A stretch of DNA of 64,000 nt from DASYLJ01 sp964432595. Lineage in GTDB: Bacteria; Desulfobacterota; Binatia; DP-6. Under the pieces are notes generated by a model. It did not search any database. It was given only the letters and a program-made list of their open reading frames with translations, and was not told where the DNA came from. Position numbers and translations under genes: made by a program. The stretch covers positions 42,453 through 106,452 of the forward strand of contig CAYSOF010000024.1 of NCBI GenBank assembly GCA_964432595.1, read 5' to 3'. Shown here piece after piece: positions 55,142 to 63,958 of the stretch. Each line of letters begins with the position of its first letter. Position 1 is the first letter of the stretch.

Positions 55142-58100
55142 TCAAACGTCGGGCGTCAGAGCCTGGTGCACGGCACGGCCGAGCGTGCCGAGCGTATAGG
55201 GCTTCACGAGGACGCCGCGGAGCCCCGCCGCGCGCGCCGCGTCCACGCTCATGCCGCCGATGAAGCCCGTATCGAGGAGGATCGGCATGCCCGGGCGCAC
55301 GCGCCACACCTCTTCCGCGAGCTCCGTGCCGCTGAGCGACGGCATCGTCAGATCGGTCACGACCAGATCGAAGCCGTCGGGCGTCGCACGGAACATCGAC
55401 GCCGCGGCGACCGGGTCGCTGAACGACGTCACGCGATAGCCGAGGCTCTCGAGCATGCTGCGGCCGAGGTCCGCCAGCGGCGCTTCGTCGTCGACGAAGA
55501 GGATGTGCTGGCCGCGGCCGCGCGGGACGCCGTTCGCCTCGGCGGGCGCCGACGACGACGTCGGCCCCTCGTAGATCGGCAGGTACACTTCGATGGTCGT
55601 GCCGGCTCCGGGCGTGCTGTGCACCACGATGGCGCCGCCGTGGCTCTGCACGATGCCGTGCACGACGGAGAGGCCGAGCCCCGTGCCGTGGCCGACGTCC
55701 TTCGTCGTGAAGAATGGATCGAAGATGCGCTCGACGGTCGCCGCGTCCATCCCCTGGCCGCAGTCGCGGACCACCAGACAGACGTACTCGCCGGGCGACA
55801 GCGCCAGCTGCGTGGCCGCCTGGTCGCGCGTCACCGTCGTGCGATGGAGCGCGACGTCGAGCTCGCCCTGTCCGTAGCCCATGGCGTGCGCCGCGTTCGT
55901 CGCGAGGTTCATCACGAGCTGATGGATCTGCGTGGTGTCGGCGAGCACGAGCGGCAGCTTGTGGGCGATGTCGGCGCGGATCGAGATCGACGTGGGCAGC
56001 GCCGCGCGTACGAGCTTCAGCGCCGCCGCGACGGCGCCGCCGGGATCGATGCCCTGGCGGACGGGCTCCTGCTGGCGACTGAAGGCGACGAGCTGCTCGA
56101 CGAGGCTCTTGGCGCGCTGGCCCGCCTCGAGCACGTTGTCGATGCTGTCGAGGGCCTGCGCGTTGTCCTGGCTGTCGGCGCGCGCGAGCTCGCCGAAGCC
56201 GAGGATCGACGTCAGGATGTTGTTGAAGTCGTGCGCGATGCCGCCGGCGAGCGTGCCGATGGCCTCCATCTTCTGCGACTGGCGGAGCTGCGCCTCGAGC
56301 TTCTTCCGCTCGGTGATGTCGTCGGCGATGCCGAGCAGGTACTGCGGCTGCCCGGCGTCGTCCGCGATCGGCACCTTGATGGTGCGCAGGTAACGCAGGC
56401 CCTTCGTGCGCGTCTGGATGGTCTCCTCCGGGATCTCGAGAAGGCGGCCCGTGGCGAGCACTTCGCGGTCCTTGCTGGTGAAGAAGTCCGCCGATGCCGG
56501 GAAGAAGTCGTAGTCGCTCTTGCCGATCATCTCCTCGCGGCGGTAGCCGAAGAGCTGCTCGCTGGCCCGGTTGAAGTGCACGAAGCGCAGGTCCTGCGCG
56601 TCCTTCACGAAGATGGCGCTCGGGCTGTGCTCGATGATGGACGTCATCAGCGACTGCGCGTCGCGATGCGCGCCCTCTGCGGTGCGCCGGTCCGTGACGT
56701 CGATGATCATGCCGAGCACGCCGGCATAGGCGCCGTCGTCGTCGAAGAAGGGCCGGGTCGAGACCACCGCCCAGAACTCGGTGCCGTCCGGCCGGACGTA
56801 CTTCACGTCCTCGAAGCGGCTCGGACGGCGCGGATCGGACTCGATCCCATTGCGCGCGAGCCGCTTCCCGTCCTCGTCGAGGAAGTCGTAGAGCGACCGG
56901 CCGACGACCTCGCGCGGCTCGCAGTGCAGGATCGCGGCCATACGCGGGTTCACGTACGTGGTGCGATGCTCGGCATCGAGGATCCAGATGCCCTCCATCG
57001 CCGTCTCGACGATGCGCCGGTAGCGCTCCTCGGTCTCGCGCAGCGCGTCCTGCGCGCGCGTCCGCTCGGTGATGTTGCGCGCGACGACGACGACCTGATC
57101 GGGCTCGATCGGCAGGAGCCGCGCCTCGAAAATGGCGTCGCCCGTCGACGTCGTCAGCGCATACTCGATGGTCAGCGCCTTCCGTGTCGCCCGCACGTCG
57201 GCCAGGCCGGCGATCAGGCGATCGGCGACGTCCGCCGGCAGGACGTCCTCGAATCGCCGGCCGAGGAACTGCGCCGGCGGGACGTACAGGTCGGCCTCGC
57301 CGCCGCCACGATAGTCGAGGATCTTGCCGTCGGCGTCGATCAGGAAGAACAGGTCCGGGATCGCGCGAAAGATCGCCTCGAGCACGGCCGTGGTGCGCAG
57401 CAGGAGGTCCTCCGCCCGCTTGGCGTCCGTGATGTCACGCGTGACGCTCAGGACGGACGCCATGGCCCCGCGCTCGCCGCGCAGCCCCACCGCCGTCGTC
57501 TCCATCCAGTGGAGACCGCCGCGCAGGCCGATCACGCGGAAGGTCAGGCGACCCACCGCACCCGCGGCCACACGGTCGTGCAGCTGCCGGTACATGTCGC
57601 GGTCGTCGGGATGGACGAGATCGAAGATCGAGCGCCCGAGCACCTGGCTCTCGTGCTGCGCTTCCACCATGGCGACGCCGGCCGGGTTCATCTGCAGCAC
57701 GCGACCGTCGAGGCTGAGCGTCTTCACGCATTCCGGCTCGCTGTCGAGGATGGCCTGGAGGCGCGCCTCGCGGTCGCGGAGCTTCGCGGTCATCGCGCGC
57801 GCCAGCGCGAACGATCGCGCCTCCGCCAGCCCCTGCATCCGCATCGCCGCGAACAGCAGCACGCTCAGCAGAAGCCCCACCGCGAGCACCTCGACGGGTT
57901 GTTCGTGGTGCAGCGTCGCCTCGAACGCCGGCGCGGAGGTGAAGCGGAGCCTCCAGTGCCGCCCGCCGAGGTCGAGCCGCACGTCCCGCTCGAACAACGG
58001 CACGACGTCGAGCTCGCGCGGCGGCACCTCGGCGAGCGGCTCGTCGACGTCGCCGTCGTACGCGGCGACGGTGACGCCCGGAACGCCGCGCGTCACGATC

Positions 58101-58843
58101 TCGCGCAGGAGCGGCTCGATGCGGATGGCCGCCGTCACGAAACCAGCGAGCGCCTCGCGCCGTTGCAGCTCGGTCGGCTCGTCCGGCAGCTGTCGATACA
58201 CCGGGTAGATGAATGCAACGGCGGGTCGCAGCTCCGTGTCGGCGTCCTGCACGAGCTGGATCGGCGCCGTCAGCGCCATCGTGCCGGTGTCCCGGGCGCG
58301 CTCGCCCGCGATGCGCCGCTGCGTCTCGTGCAGCAGGTCGGTGCCTACCGCGCGCAGGTGCGCCGGCGTGACCGGCTCGATGTACACGACCGGGAAGTGG
58401 TCCTCGTGCGGCGTGCGCGGCCGGACGGTGTAGTCGGGGAGGCCGCTCGCGCGGACGGCGGCCTCGTGATCCGCGAGCGCCGCCGATTCCACGCGCGGCG
58501 CGAACACGAGGCCGACGACGTTCGGATAGCGCGCGGCGAGGTCGACGCCCTTCGCGAACCGCGTCCACTCGGCGCGCGTCGGTGGCGACTCGATGGCCAC
58601 GAAGCTGGCGGCGCTGCGCAGGATCGTCTCGTAGCTGGCGATGTGCTCGCGCAACGCCGCCGACACGATGCGCACCTGGTGGTCGAAGCGTCCGCGTCCC
58701 TCCTCCTCGACGTCGCGGACGGCGCGCCGCCACGCGACGCCGGTGAGCGCGAGCGCGACCACCAGTACCAGCCACGAGAGCGGCGCCCGGAGCCGCCGAA
58801 TCGACGACGGTCGCTCGACGTTGCGAACGAGCGTCGGGCCCAC
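55142..58843 (-). CDS. CHASE-PAS hybrid sensor histidine kinase with C-terminal receiver
   Basis: 1233 aa. TM1 lies at about 22-38, an extracytoplasmic CHASE domain at about 60-300 (YPNVVGLVFAPRVES, VVYIEPVTPAHLRAVG) and TM2 at about 308-328. Four PAS domains follow at about 350-840 (LDSEPECVKTLSLDG, AIPDLFFLIDADG, TAMEGIWILDAEHR, HSPSAIFVKDAQD). Then come HisKA with His871 in IAHDFNNILTS, HATPase (MNLATNAAHAMG, HGTGLGLSVVHGI) and a receiver with Asp1164 in VTDLTMPSLSG. It begins 6 nt after an XRE regulator gene. The receiver may relay or brake the signal. Confidence 0.93.
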   Translation of the reverse strand: MGPTLVRNVERPSSIRRLRAPLSWLVLVVALALTGVAWRRAVRDVEEEGRGRFDHQVRIVSAALREHIASYETILRSAASFVAIESPPTRAEWTRFAKGVDLAARYPNVVGLVFAPRVESAALADHEAAVRASGLPDYTVRPRTPHEDHFPVVYIEPVTPAHLRAVGTDLLHETQRRIAGERARDTGTMALTAPIQLVQDADTELRPAVAFIYPVYRQLPDEPTELQRREALAGFVTAAIRIEPLLREIVTRGVPGVTVAAYDGDVDEPLAEVPPRELDVVPLFERDVRLDLGGRHWRLRFTSAPAFEATLHHEQPVEVLAVGLLLSVLLFAAMRMQGLAEARSFALARAMTAKLRDREARLQAILDSEPECVKTLSLDGRVLQMNPAGVAMVEAQHESQVLGRSIFDLVHPDDRDMYRQLHDRVAAGAVGRLTFRVIGLRGGLHWMETTAVGLRGERGAMASVLSVTRDITDAKRAEDLLLRTTAVLEAIFRAIPDLFFLIDADGKILDYRGGGEADLYVPPAQFLGRRFEDVLPADVADRLIAGLADVRATRKALTIEYALTTSTGDAIFEARLLPIEPDQVVVVARNITERTRAQDALRETEERYRRIVETAMEGIWILDAEHRTTYVNPRMAAILHCEPREVVGRSLYDFLDEDGKRLARNGIESDPRRPSRFEDVKYVRPDGTEFWAVVSTRPFFDDDGAYAGVLGMIIDVTDRRTAEGAHRDAQSLMTSIIEHSPSAIFVKDAQDLRFVHFNRASEQLFGYRREEMIGKSDYDFFPASADFFTSKDREVLATGRLLEIPEETIQTRTKGLRYLRTIKVPIADDAGQPQYLLGIADDITERKKLEAQLRQSQKMEAIGTLAGGIAHDFNNILTSILGFGELARADSQDNAQALDSIDNVLEAGQRAKSLVEQLVAFSRQQEPVRQGIDPGGAVAAALKLVRAALPTSISIRADIAHKLPLVLADTTQIHQLVMNLATNAAHAMGYGQGELDVALHRTTVTRDQAATQLALSPGEYVCLVVRDCGQGMDAATVERIFDPFFTTKDVGHGTGLGLSVVHGIVQSHGGAIVVHSTPGAGTTIEVYLPIYEGPTSSSAPAEANGVPRGRGQHILFVDDEAPLADLGRSMLESLGYRVTSFSDPVAAASMFRATPDGFDLVVTDLTMPSLSGTELAEEVWRVRPGMPILLDTGFIGGMSVDAARAAGLRGVLVKPYTLGTLGRAVHQALTPDV

Positions 58844-58849
58844 GGCGCG

Positions 58850-59362
58850 TCAGCTCGACGACTTGAGGCCGTCCGCCGCCGCCGTCACGATGGCGACGAG
58901 TGAATCCCGCTGGCCGTCGGGCACGGCGCGGTACTCGCGGATGATGCGCTCGAGCCGCGCGTCCTCCGTGAGCGAGGCGGGACCGGCGCCGAGCGGCGCG
59001 TCGAGCAGCTCGGTCAGCTCGATCACGCGCAGGATCTCGGGATCGAGCAGCGCGGGGTCGACGTTGCGCAGGTGCAGCGTCAGTACCCGCTGGATGCCCA
59101 GCACGACGACGAACGGCGTGGCGAGCGCCTGGCCGGCCTCGAGACGGCTGACCGCGCCCTGGCTCACGCCGGCGAGCGCGGCGACCTGCTCCTGCGACAG
59201 CCCGAGGAAGTCGCGCACGCGGCGCACCCGGCGGCCGATCGTCCGCATGAGGTCGCGCCACGCGGCCTGATTGGCGCGGGGGCCGCCCGACCGCGCGCCG
59301 GACGGTGCCGGGCGCGGCGCGCCGTCGGGCGTGCGGGTCCCACGCCGCCCGTGCGCCGTCAT
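58850..59362 (-). CDS. XRE-family transcriptional regulator
   Basis: 170 aa. A basic Pro-rich N-terminus (1-38) precedes a Cro/C1 helix-turn-helix (VRDFLGLSQEQVAALAGVSQ and SRLEAGQALATPFVVVLG) and a helical C-terminal half. It lacks the zinc ribbon of its paralogue at 52578-53204. Its ATG overlaps the stop of the receiver gene (ATGA), and it precedes the hybrid kinase by 6 nt, so it is the middle gene of a three-gene signalling operon. Confidence 0.88.
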   Translation of the reverse strand: MTAHGRRGTRTPDGAPRPAPSGARSGGPRANQAAWRDLMRTIGRRVRRVRDFLGLSQEQVAALAGVSQGAVSRLEAGQALATPFVVVLGIQRVLTLHLRNVDPALLDPEILRVIELTELLDAPLGAGPASLTEDARLERIIREYRAVPDGQRDSLVAIVTAAADGLKSSS

Positions 59363-59772
59363 CGCGACGGCTCCGCCGCAACGTGCGCCGCGGTGTGCAG
59401 CAGGTCGTCGACCGCCGCGACGAGCGTGTCGGGGGTGAACGGTTTGCGCAGCACCCGAAAGGGGGCCAGGCCGCGGATCGCGTCGAGGGTACCCACGCCC
59501 CCGCGGTCGACGCGTTCGAGCGCGCCGCCGCCGGAGACGATCACGAGCGGCAGGCCCGGCGCCTCCCGCTCGAGCGCGCGGATGGTCTCCCAGCCGTTGC
59601 GCTCGGGCATGTAGATGTCGATCACCGCGAGATCAGCCGGGGCGGCGACGAACGCGGCGAGGCCCAGGTCGCCGTTCTCGGCCTCCGACACCTCGTGACC
59701 CGCCCGAGCGAGCACCTGACGCATCAGGGTGCGTATCTGTCTGTCGTCGTCGATGATGAGCACTCTGGCCAT
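59359..59772 (-). CDS. Single-domain response regulator (CheY-like)
   Basis: 137 aa from ATG 59772, preceded by GGGGGAG. It is a stand-alone receiver: acidic pair in VLIIDDDRQ, phosphoacceptor Asp52 (AVIDIYMPERNG), Ser of VIVSGGG and Lys of LRKPFTPDTL. It has no output domain, so it acts through a partner, probably the downstream hybrid kinase or XRE protein with which it forms an operon (ATGA overlap). The 79 bp between it and the CoA-transferase start contain no gene. Confidence 0.92.
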   Translation of the reverse strand: MARVLIIDDDRQIRTLMRQVLARAGHEVSEAENGDLGLAAFVAAPADLAVIDIYMPERNGWETIRALEREAPGLPLVIVSGGGALERVDRGGVGTLDAIRGLAPFRVLRKPFTPDTLVAAVDDLLHTAAHVAAEPSR

Positions 59773-59851
59773 GGCACTCCCCCACTCCACCCAGAATTCT
59801 CGCTTTGGCTGTTAGCAATCGTCGCCAAGTCCGGCAACCGCTAGCACGACA

Positions 59852-61054
59852 CTAGACGACGCCGCTGGCGCGGAGGACATGCAGCTCCTCCGACCCGACG
59901 CCTACCTCCGCCAGGATTGCCGCGGTGTCGGCGCCCAGGGCGGCGCCGGGGGCATACCGCGGCTCTGCCCCGTCGATCTTGATCGGGCACCCCACCTGCC
60001 GGAGCACGCCGAACACCGGATGCGGCACCTCGACGACCATCTCGCGTGCGATCGCCTGCTCGTCGGCGAGCGCCTCGGCCACCGTGTACACGGGTGCGAT
60101 CGGAACGTGCCCGCGGAGGCGCTCCAACCACGCCTCGGTGGTGCGCCGGCGAAAGGCCTCCTCCAGCAGTGGGGTCAGCTCCGACCGGTGCGCCAGCCGG
60201 TCGGCGAACGTCCGGAAGCGCGGGTCGTCGGCCAGCCCGGGCAGGTCCACGCGCTCGACCAGCCGTTCCCAGAACTTCTCCTTCATCACCATGATGACGA
60301 GCCAGCCGTCGGCGGTGGGGAAGGTCTGGCTGGGGACGAGGCTCTGGTGCGCGCCGAGGGGGTGCCGCTGCGGCGCCCAGTCGCGGTTCAGCGTCCAGAT
60401 GGCCATGTAGTTGAGCATCGACAGCGCGGTGTCGAGGAGCGACACGTCGACGTCGCAGCCCGTCCCGGTCGCGCGCGCCTGATGGAGGCCGATCATCAGC
60501 GCCAGGGCCGACAGCATGCCGCCGGAGAAGTCCACGACGGAGATGCCGACTTTGGTCGGGGCGGCGTCCGGCTCGCCGGTGACGCTCATGAAGCCCGCGT
60601 ACGCCTGCAGCAGGTAGTCGTATGCCGGCTCGCCGACGCGCGGCCCGGTGCGACCGAAGCCGGTGAGGGAGCAGCACACCACGCGCGGGTTCACGCGGCC
60701 GAGCGCGGCGTAGTCGAGGCCCAGGCGGGCCGGGAGGTCGCCGCGCAGGTTGTTGTAGACGGCGTCGACGCGGCCGACGAGCTTGTGCAGCAGCGCGCGT
60801 CCCGCGTCGGACGCGACGTCGAGCGTCAGGCTGCGTGTCCCGCGGTTGAACGACTGGTAGTACAGGCCGTCGTGCGCGTCGGCGTCGGCGAACGGCGGGA
60901 CGCGACGCGCCTCGTCGCCGCGCGTCGCCGGGTTCTCGACCTTGATGACCTCGGCGCCGAGGTCGGAGAGGAACATCATCCCGAACGGGCCGGCGCCGAG
61001 CTGGGTGAACGCCAGGATCCGGAGCCCGTCGAGCGGCAGTTGCTTGACGGCCAC
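59852..61054 (-). CDS. CaiB/BaiF-family (class III) CoA transferase
   Basis: 400 aa. Landmarks: LDGLRILAFTQLGAGPFG, LSDLGAEVIKVENPATRGDEAR, YNNLRGDLPARLGLDY and the catalytic Asp in EPAYDYLLQAYAGFM. Like the member at 42904-44115, it should move CoA between carboxylates via an aspartyl-CoA intermediate. It is divergent from the PqqC-like gene with only 28 bp between the two starts, so their promoters must overlap the genes or be shared. Confidence 0.93.
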   Translation of the reverse strand: MAVKQLPLDGLRILAFTQLGAGPFGMMFLSDLGAEVIKVENPATRGDEARRVPPFADADAHDGLYYQSFNRGTRSLTLDVASDAGRALLHKLVGRVDAVYNNLRGDLPARLGLDYAALGRVNPRVVCCSLTGFGRTGPRVGEPAYDYLLQAYAGFMSVTGEPDAAPTKVGISVVDFSGGMLSALALMIGLHQARATGTGCDVDVSLLDTALSMLNYMAIWTLNRDWAPQRHPLGAHQSLVPSQTFPTADGWLVIMVMKEKFWERLVERVDLPGLADDPRFRTFADRLAHRSELTPLLEEAFRRRTTEAWLERLRGHVPIAPVYTVAEALADEQAIAREMVVEVPHPVFGVLRQVGCPIKIDGAEPRYAPGAALGADTAAILAEVGVGSEELHVLRASGVV

Positions 61055-61082
61055 GCGACGAAGTTCCTACAACGACGGCACG

Positions 61083-61841
61083 ATGACCGCCAAGGGAACC
61101 TTCAAGGACGTCATCAAGCGCGACCGCCGCCCCGTCGAGGCGATGCCGGTCGACGCCTTCCTCGCGGAGCTCGACGCGTTCATCGACGCCCACAGCCCCT
61201 ACAGCCAGAACAAGGTCGTGCCGGCGATCGGCGAGGGCAAGGCGAGCCTCGACGTCGTGAAGCGCTACGCGAAGGAGCTCTACTACCTCGGTCTCTGGAT
61301 GACGCCCGAGTTCCCGCTGCTGATCGCCAACGCGCCCGACACCGACGCGTTCACGCTCGACGACTCCGAGCACTACGCGCACTGGGCGCAGAACTTCGCC
61401 GACGAGAGCGGCTACCTGCGCGACCCGAACCACGTGCTCATGAAGGTCGAGTACACGCGCGCGTTCGACATCCCGGACGACGAGCTCAAGGCGTACGTGC
61501 CGATGCCGGAGACGATCGGCTCGGTCTACACGCTGCTCTACTACTGCCGTCGCTCCTACGAGGAGGCGCTCGGCGCCCTCGGCTACGCGCGCGAGCGCGC
61601 CGCGGGCATGAGCGGCTATGCGAAGACGCTCTACCAGGGGCTGTGGAAGCACTACGGCGTCAAGGTGAAGAACCTCGAGGTGCACGCGTACGCCGAGGAG
61701 GAGCACGGCGACAAGGCGCTCGAGCTCATGCAGCGCGTTTGCACGACCGGCTACGCGCAGCAGCGCGTGCGGCGCGCGGTGCAGCACACCATCCTGACCA
61801 ACGAGTGGCGCACCTGGGCTTTGAACCGCTGGCTCGACTGA
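61083..61841 (+). CDS. PqqC/TenA-like haem-oxygenase-fold protein
   Basis: 252 aa from ATG 61083. It is an all-helical protein of the TenA/PqqC/CADD group: YAKELYYLGLWMTPEFPLLI, HYAHWAQNFADES, and the late KNLEVHAYAEEEHGDKALEL, where a His/Glu cluster could bind metal or cofactor. Members include thiaminase II, PQQ synthase and di-iron oxidases. No pqq or thi genes are nearby, so PQQ or thiamine synthesis is not indicated. It is followed one base later by an SDR gene. Confidence 0.8.
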   Translation: MTAKGTFKDVIKRDRRPVEAMPVDAFLAELDAFIDAHSPYSQNKVVPAIGEGKASLDVVKRYAKELYYLGLWMTPEFPLLIANAPDTDAFTLDDSEHYAHWAQNFADESGYLRDPNHVLMKVEYTRAFDIPDDELKAYVPMPETIGSVYTLLYYCRRSYEEALGALGYARERAAGMSGYAKTLYQGLWKHYGVKVKNLEVHAYAEEEHGDKALELMQRVCTTGYAQQRVRRAVQHTILTNEWRTWALNRWLD

Positions 61842-61842
61842 G

Positions 61843-62604
61843 ATGAGCGGACGCCTCGCCGGCCGCACGGCCATCGTCACCGGCGCGGGTCAGGGCATCG
61901 GCCGGTCGATCGCGCTCGCGTTCGCACGGGAAGGCGCGAAGGTGTGCGTCGCCGAGCTGAAGGCGCATCGCGCGGAGCGTACTGCGGAAGAGATCCGCGA
62001 TGCCGGCGGCGACGCGATGTCGTCCGTGTGCGACGTGGGGCAGCACGCCGACGTCGTCGCCATGGTGGGCGAGACGGTGCGCCGCTACGGCACCGTCGAC
62101 GTGCTCGTGAACAACGCGCACGGGTTCGGCCATCGTGCGGCGCTCGAGGACATCCCCGACGAACAGTTCGACCTGTCATGGCGGACGGGCGTCAAGGGCA
62201 CGTGGTGGGCGATGAACGCCGTGCTGCCGCTCATGAAGGCGCGCGGCTGGGGACGGATCGTGAACTTCGGCTCGCTCGCCGCGGAGGCGGGACACGCGGG
62301 GCTCGGCGAGTACGCCGCCGCGAAGGGCGGCATCACGTCGCTGACGCGCGTCGCCGCGCGCGAGTGGGGCAAGCACGGCATCACCGCGAACGTCGTCTAT
62401 CCCGCCGCGGCGTCGAAGCGCGGGCTCGACTTCATGCAACGCGATCCCGAGCGTTTCGAGCGGCTCATGGCGGAGCGGCCGATCGGCCGCCTCGGAGATC
62501 CGGACGACGACATCGCCCCCGCCGTCGTGTTCCTGGCCAGCGACGACTCGCGCTTCCTCACCGGCCACGTCTTCTACCTCGACGGCGGCGCCCACCTCGG
62601 CTGA
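61843..62604 (+). CDS. Short-chain dehydrogenase/reductase
   Basis: 253 aa classical SDR: cofactor loop TGAGQGIG (residues 13-20), VNNAHG, catalytic Ser144, Tyr157 and Lys161 (YAAAK), and the C-terminal DGGAHLG. It reduces or oxidises an alcohol/keto group with NAD(P)H. It starts one base after the PqqC-like gene's stop and is followed 2 nt later by a Nudix gene, so the three form an operon. Confidence 0.94.
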   Translation: MSGRLAGRTAIVTGAGQGIGRSIALAFAREGAKVCVAELKAHRAERTAEEIRDAGGDAMSSVCDVGQHADVVAMVGETVRRYGTVDVLVNNAHGFGHRAALEDIPDEQFDLSWRTGVKGTWWAMNAVLPLMKARGWGRIVNFGSLAAEAGHAGLGEYAAAKGGITSLTRVAAREWGKHGITANVVYPAAASKRGLDFMQRDPERFERLMAERPIGRLGDPDDDIAPAVVFLASDDSRFLTGHVFYLDGGAHLG

Positions 62605-62606
62605 GC

Positions 62607-63119
62607 ATGCTCGGCGACGACTGGGGCTGGTGCCCGCGCTGCGGCGAGGTCCTCGGCCGCACGGAGCGCGGCGGCGCGCCGCGGCCGACCTGCGAGCGGT
62701 GCGGCTTCCTCTTCTTCGCGAACATGGGCCTCGGCGCCGCGACCGTCGTGCGCGACGCCGCCGGCCGCGTGCTGCTCGTGCAGCGCGCGCCGGGGCAGTT
62801 CGGCGCGGGCCGCTGGTGCTTTCCGTGCGGCTTCGTCGAGTGGGGCGAAGACGTTCGCGAGGCGGCACGTCGCGAGACGCTCGAGGAAGCCGGGCTCGCC
62901 GTCGTGCTCGGCGCCGTGCTGCAGGTCGCGAACAACCACCACGAGCCGGAGCGGCCGACGGTCGGCGTGTGGTTCGCGGCAACGCCGGCGGATCCGACGG
63001 CCGTGCCGGTCGCCGGCGACGACGCGGTCGCCGCGGCGTGGTTCGATCCGGCCGAGCCGCCGCCGCTGGCGTTCCCGACCGACGTGGTGTTGCTCGAGCG
63101 GCTCGCGCGCACACGCTGA
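62607..63119 (+). CDS. Nudix hydrolase with N-terminal zinc ribbon
   Basis: 170 aa. The Zn ribbon Cys9, Cys12, Cys29, Cys32 (WCPRCG, TCERCG) is followed by a Nudix fold. The box spans residues 75-97: Gly75, Glu81, Arg89-Glu90, Glu93-Glu94, Gly96. Zn-ribbon Nudix proteins include NudC-type NAD/ADP-ribose pyrophosphatases, but this one is shorter and is better called ADP-ribose pyrophosphatase-like. It is the last gene of the PqqC-like/SDR/Nudix run. Confidence 0.92.
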   Translation: MLGDDWGWCPRCGEVLGRTERGGAPRPTCERCGFLFFANMGLGAATVVRDAAGRVLLVQRAPGQFGAGRWCFPCGFVEWGEDVREAARRETLEEAGLAVVLGAVLQVANNHHEPERPTVGVWFAATPADPTAVPVAGDDAVAAAWFDPAEPPPLAFPTDVVLLERLARTR

Positions 63120-63139
63120 GGCACCGCCGGCCCGAACCG

Positions 63140-63391
63140 TCAGCGGCCGCTTCGTAGGACCCAGAGCGCGAGCAACGGCGCGAGGTTGAAGACGAGCACG
63201 AGCAGCTTGCAGAACGCCATTCCGCCGTAGTGAATCGCGTCGAACGCCTCGTCGGACAGGGCGAACCAGCGCCCGTGCAGCCGCCTGAGGGATGCGCGGG
63301 CCCCCACGAACGCGAAGAACCAGGCGAACAGCAGCGCGTAGTTGAACGCGAGGCACAGCAGCAGAAAGCGGAACAGGGAATCGGTATCCAC
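63140..63391 (-). CDS. DUF6868-like small membrane protein
   Basis: 83 aa from GTG 63391, preceded by AAGGAG. There are two hydrophobic helices (about 6-30, FLLLCLAFNYALLFAWFF; and about 58-80, CKLLVLVFNLAPLLALWVL), with the signature RLHGRWFALSDEAFDAIHYGGMA between them. This matches the small membrane family DUF6868 from memory. The function is unknown. It lies downstream of the truncated GST gene on the same strand (40 bp). Confidence 0.8.
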   Translation of the reverse strand: MDTDSLFRFLLLCLAFNYALLFAWFFAFVGARASLRRLHGRWFALSDEAFDAIHYGGMAFCKLLVLVFNLAPLLALWVLRSGR

Positions 63392-63431
63392 GGAGTCTCC
63401 TTTCGTCGCGGCTCGACGACGTGCGAGGACG

Positions 63432-63958
63432 TCACCCGGAGCGCCTGGTCGCATCGGCCGCCGCGAAATGCGCGATCTGATCGGCGTGAGCCTTTTGGAA
63501 CGCGGGACGGTTGGTCAGACGCGTCACGTATGCTTCCGTCGCCGGACGGTTGCCGAAGGAGCGGACCTCGGGCACGCGCAGGACGTCCGCCATGAGCAGG
63601 TCCGCCGCGGTGAAGCGGCCTGCTGCGAGCCACTCTCGCTCGCCGAGAACGTTCTCGAGTTGCTGCAGGCGCATGCCCATCCACCCGGCGAGGCCATTGT
63701 CCTCGTTGCCGGAGATCTTCAGGAACCACCACGGAACGGTGACCATCTCGATCGAGTTGAGCGCGGAAACCACCCATTGGACGGTGTGCGCTTCTCCATC
63801 AGGATCGCGCGGCATCAGCGCGTCGGACTTCCGGGCCAGGTGCAGCAGACCGGCACCGCTTTCGAACATCTGCAGGTCGCCGTCACTCAAGAACGGCACC
63901 TGTCCGAACGGCTGGCGTGCCAGATGATTGGTCTCGCGCCCCTCGTGTTGGCGCCGCT
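63432..63958 (-). pseudogene. Glutathione S-transferase, 5' end lost at an insertion-sequence boundary
   Basis: The frame is open from about 63958 to the stop at 63432 (about 175 codons). RQPFGQVPFLSDGDLQMFES is the GSH-binding cis-Pro and ES region of the thioredoxin-like domain, and AAGRFTAADLLMADVLR is the N-capping box of the helical domain. The first beta-alpha-beta unit with the catalytic residue is missing: about 50 nt upstream of the conserved segment the sequence turns into repeats of an IS end. An internal ATG at 63899 would make only a defective protein. Confidence 0.7.

Noticed and set aside
54080..58903. 1607-codon + strand frame opposite the hybrid kinase and acyl-CoA dehydrogenase
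   Set aside because: Shadow of the kinase's codon bias; no domain, no ribosome site, low-complexity Arg/Val/Asp composition.
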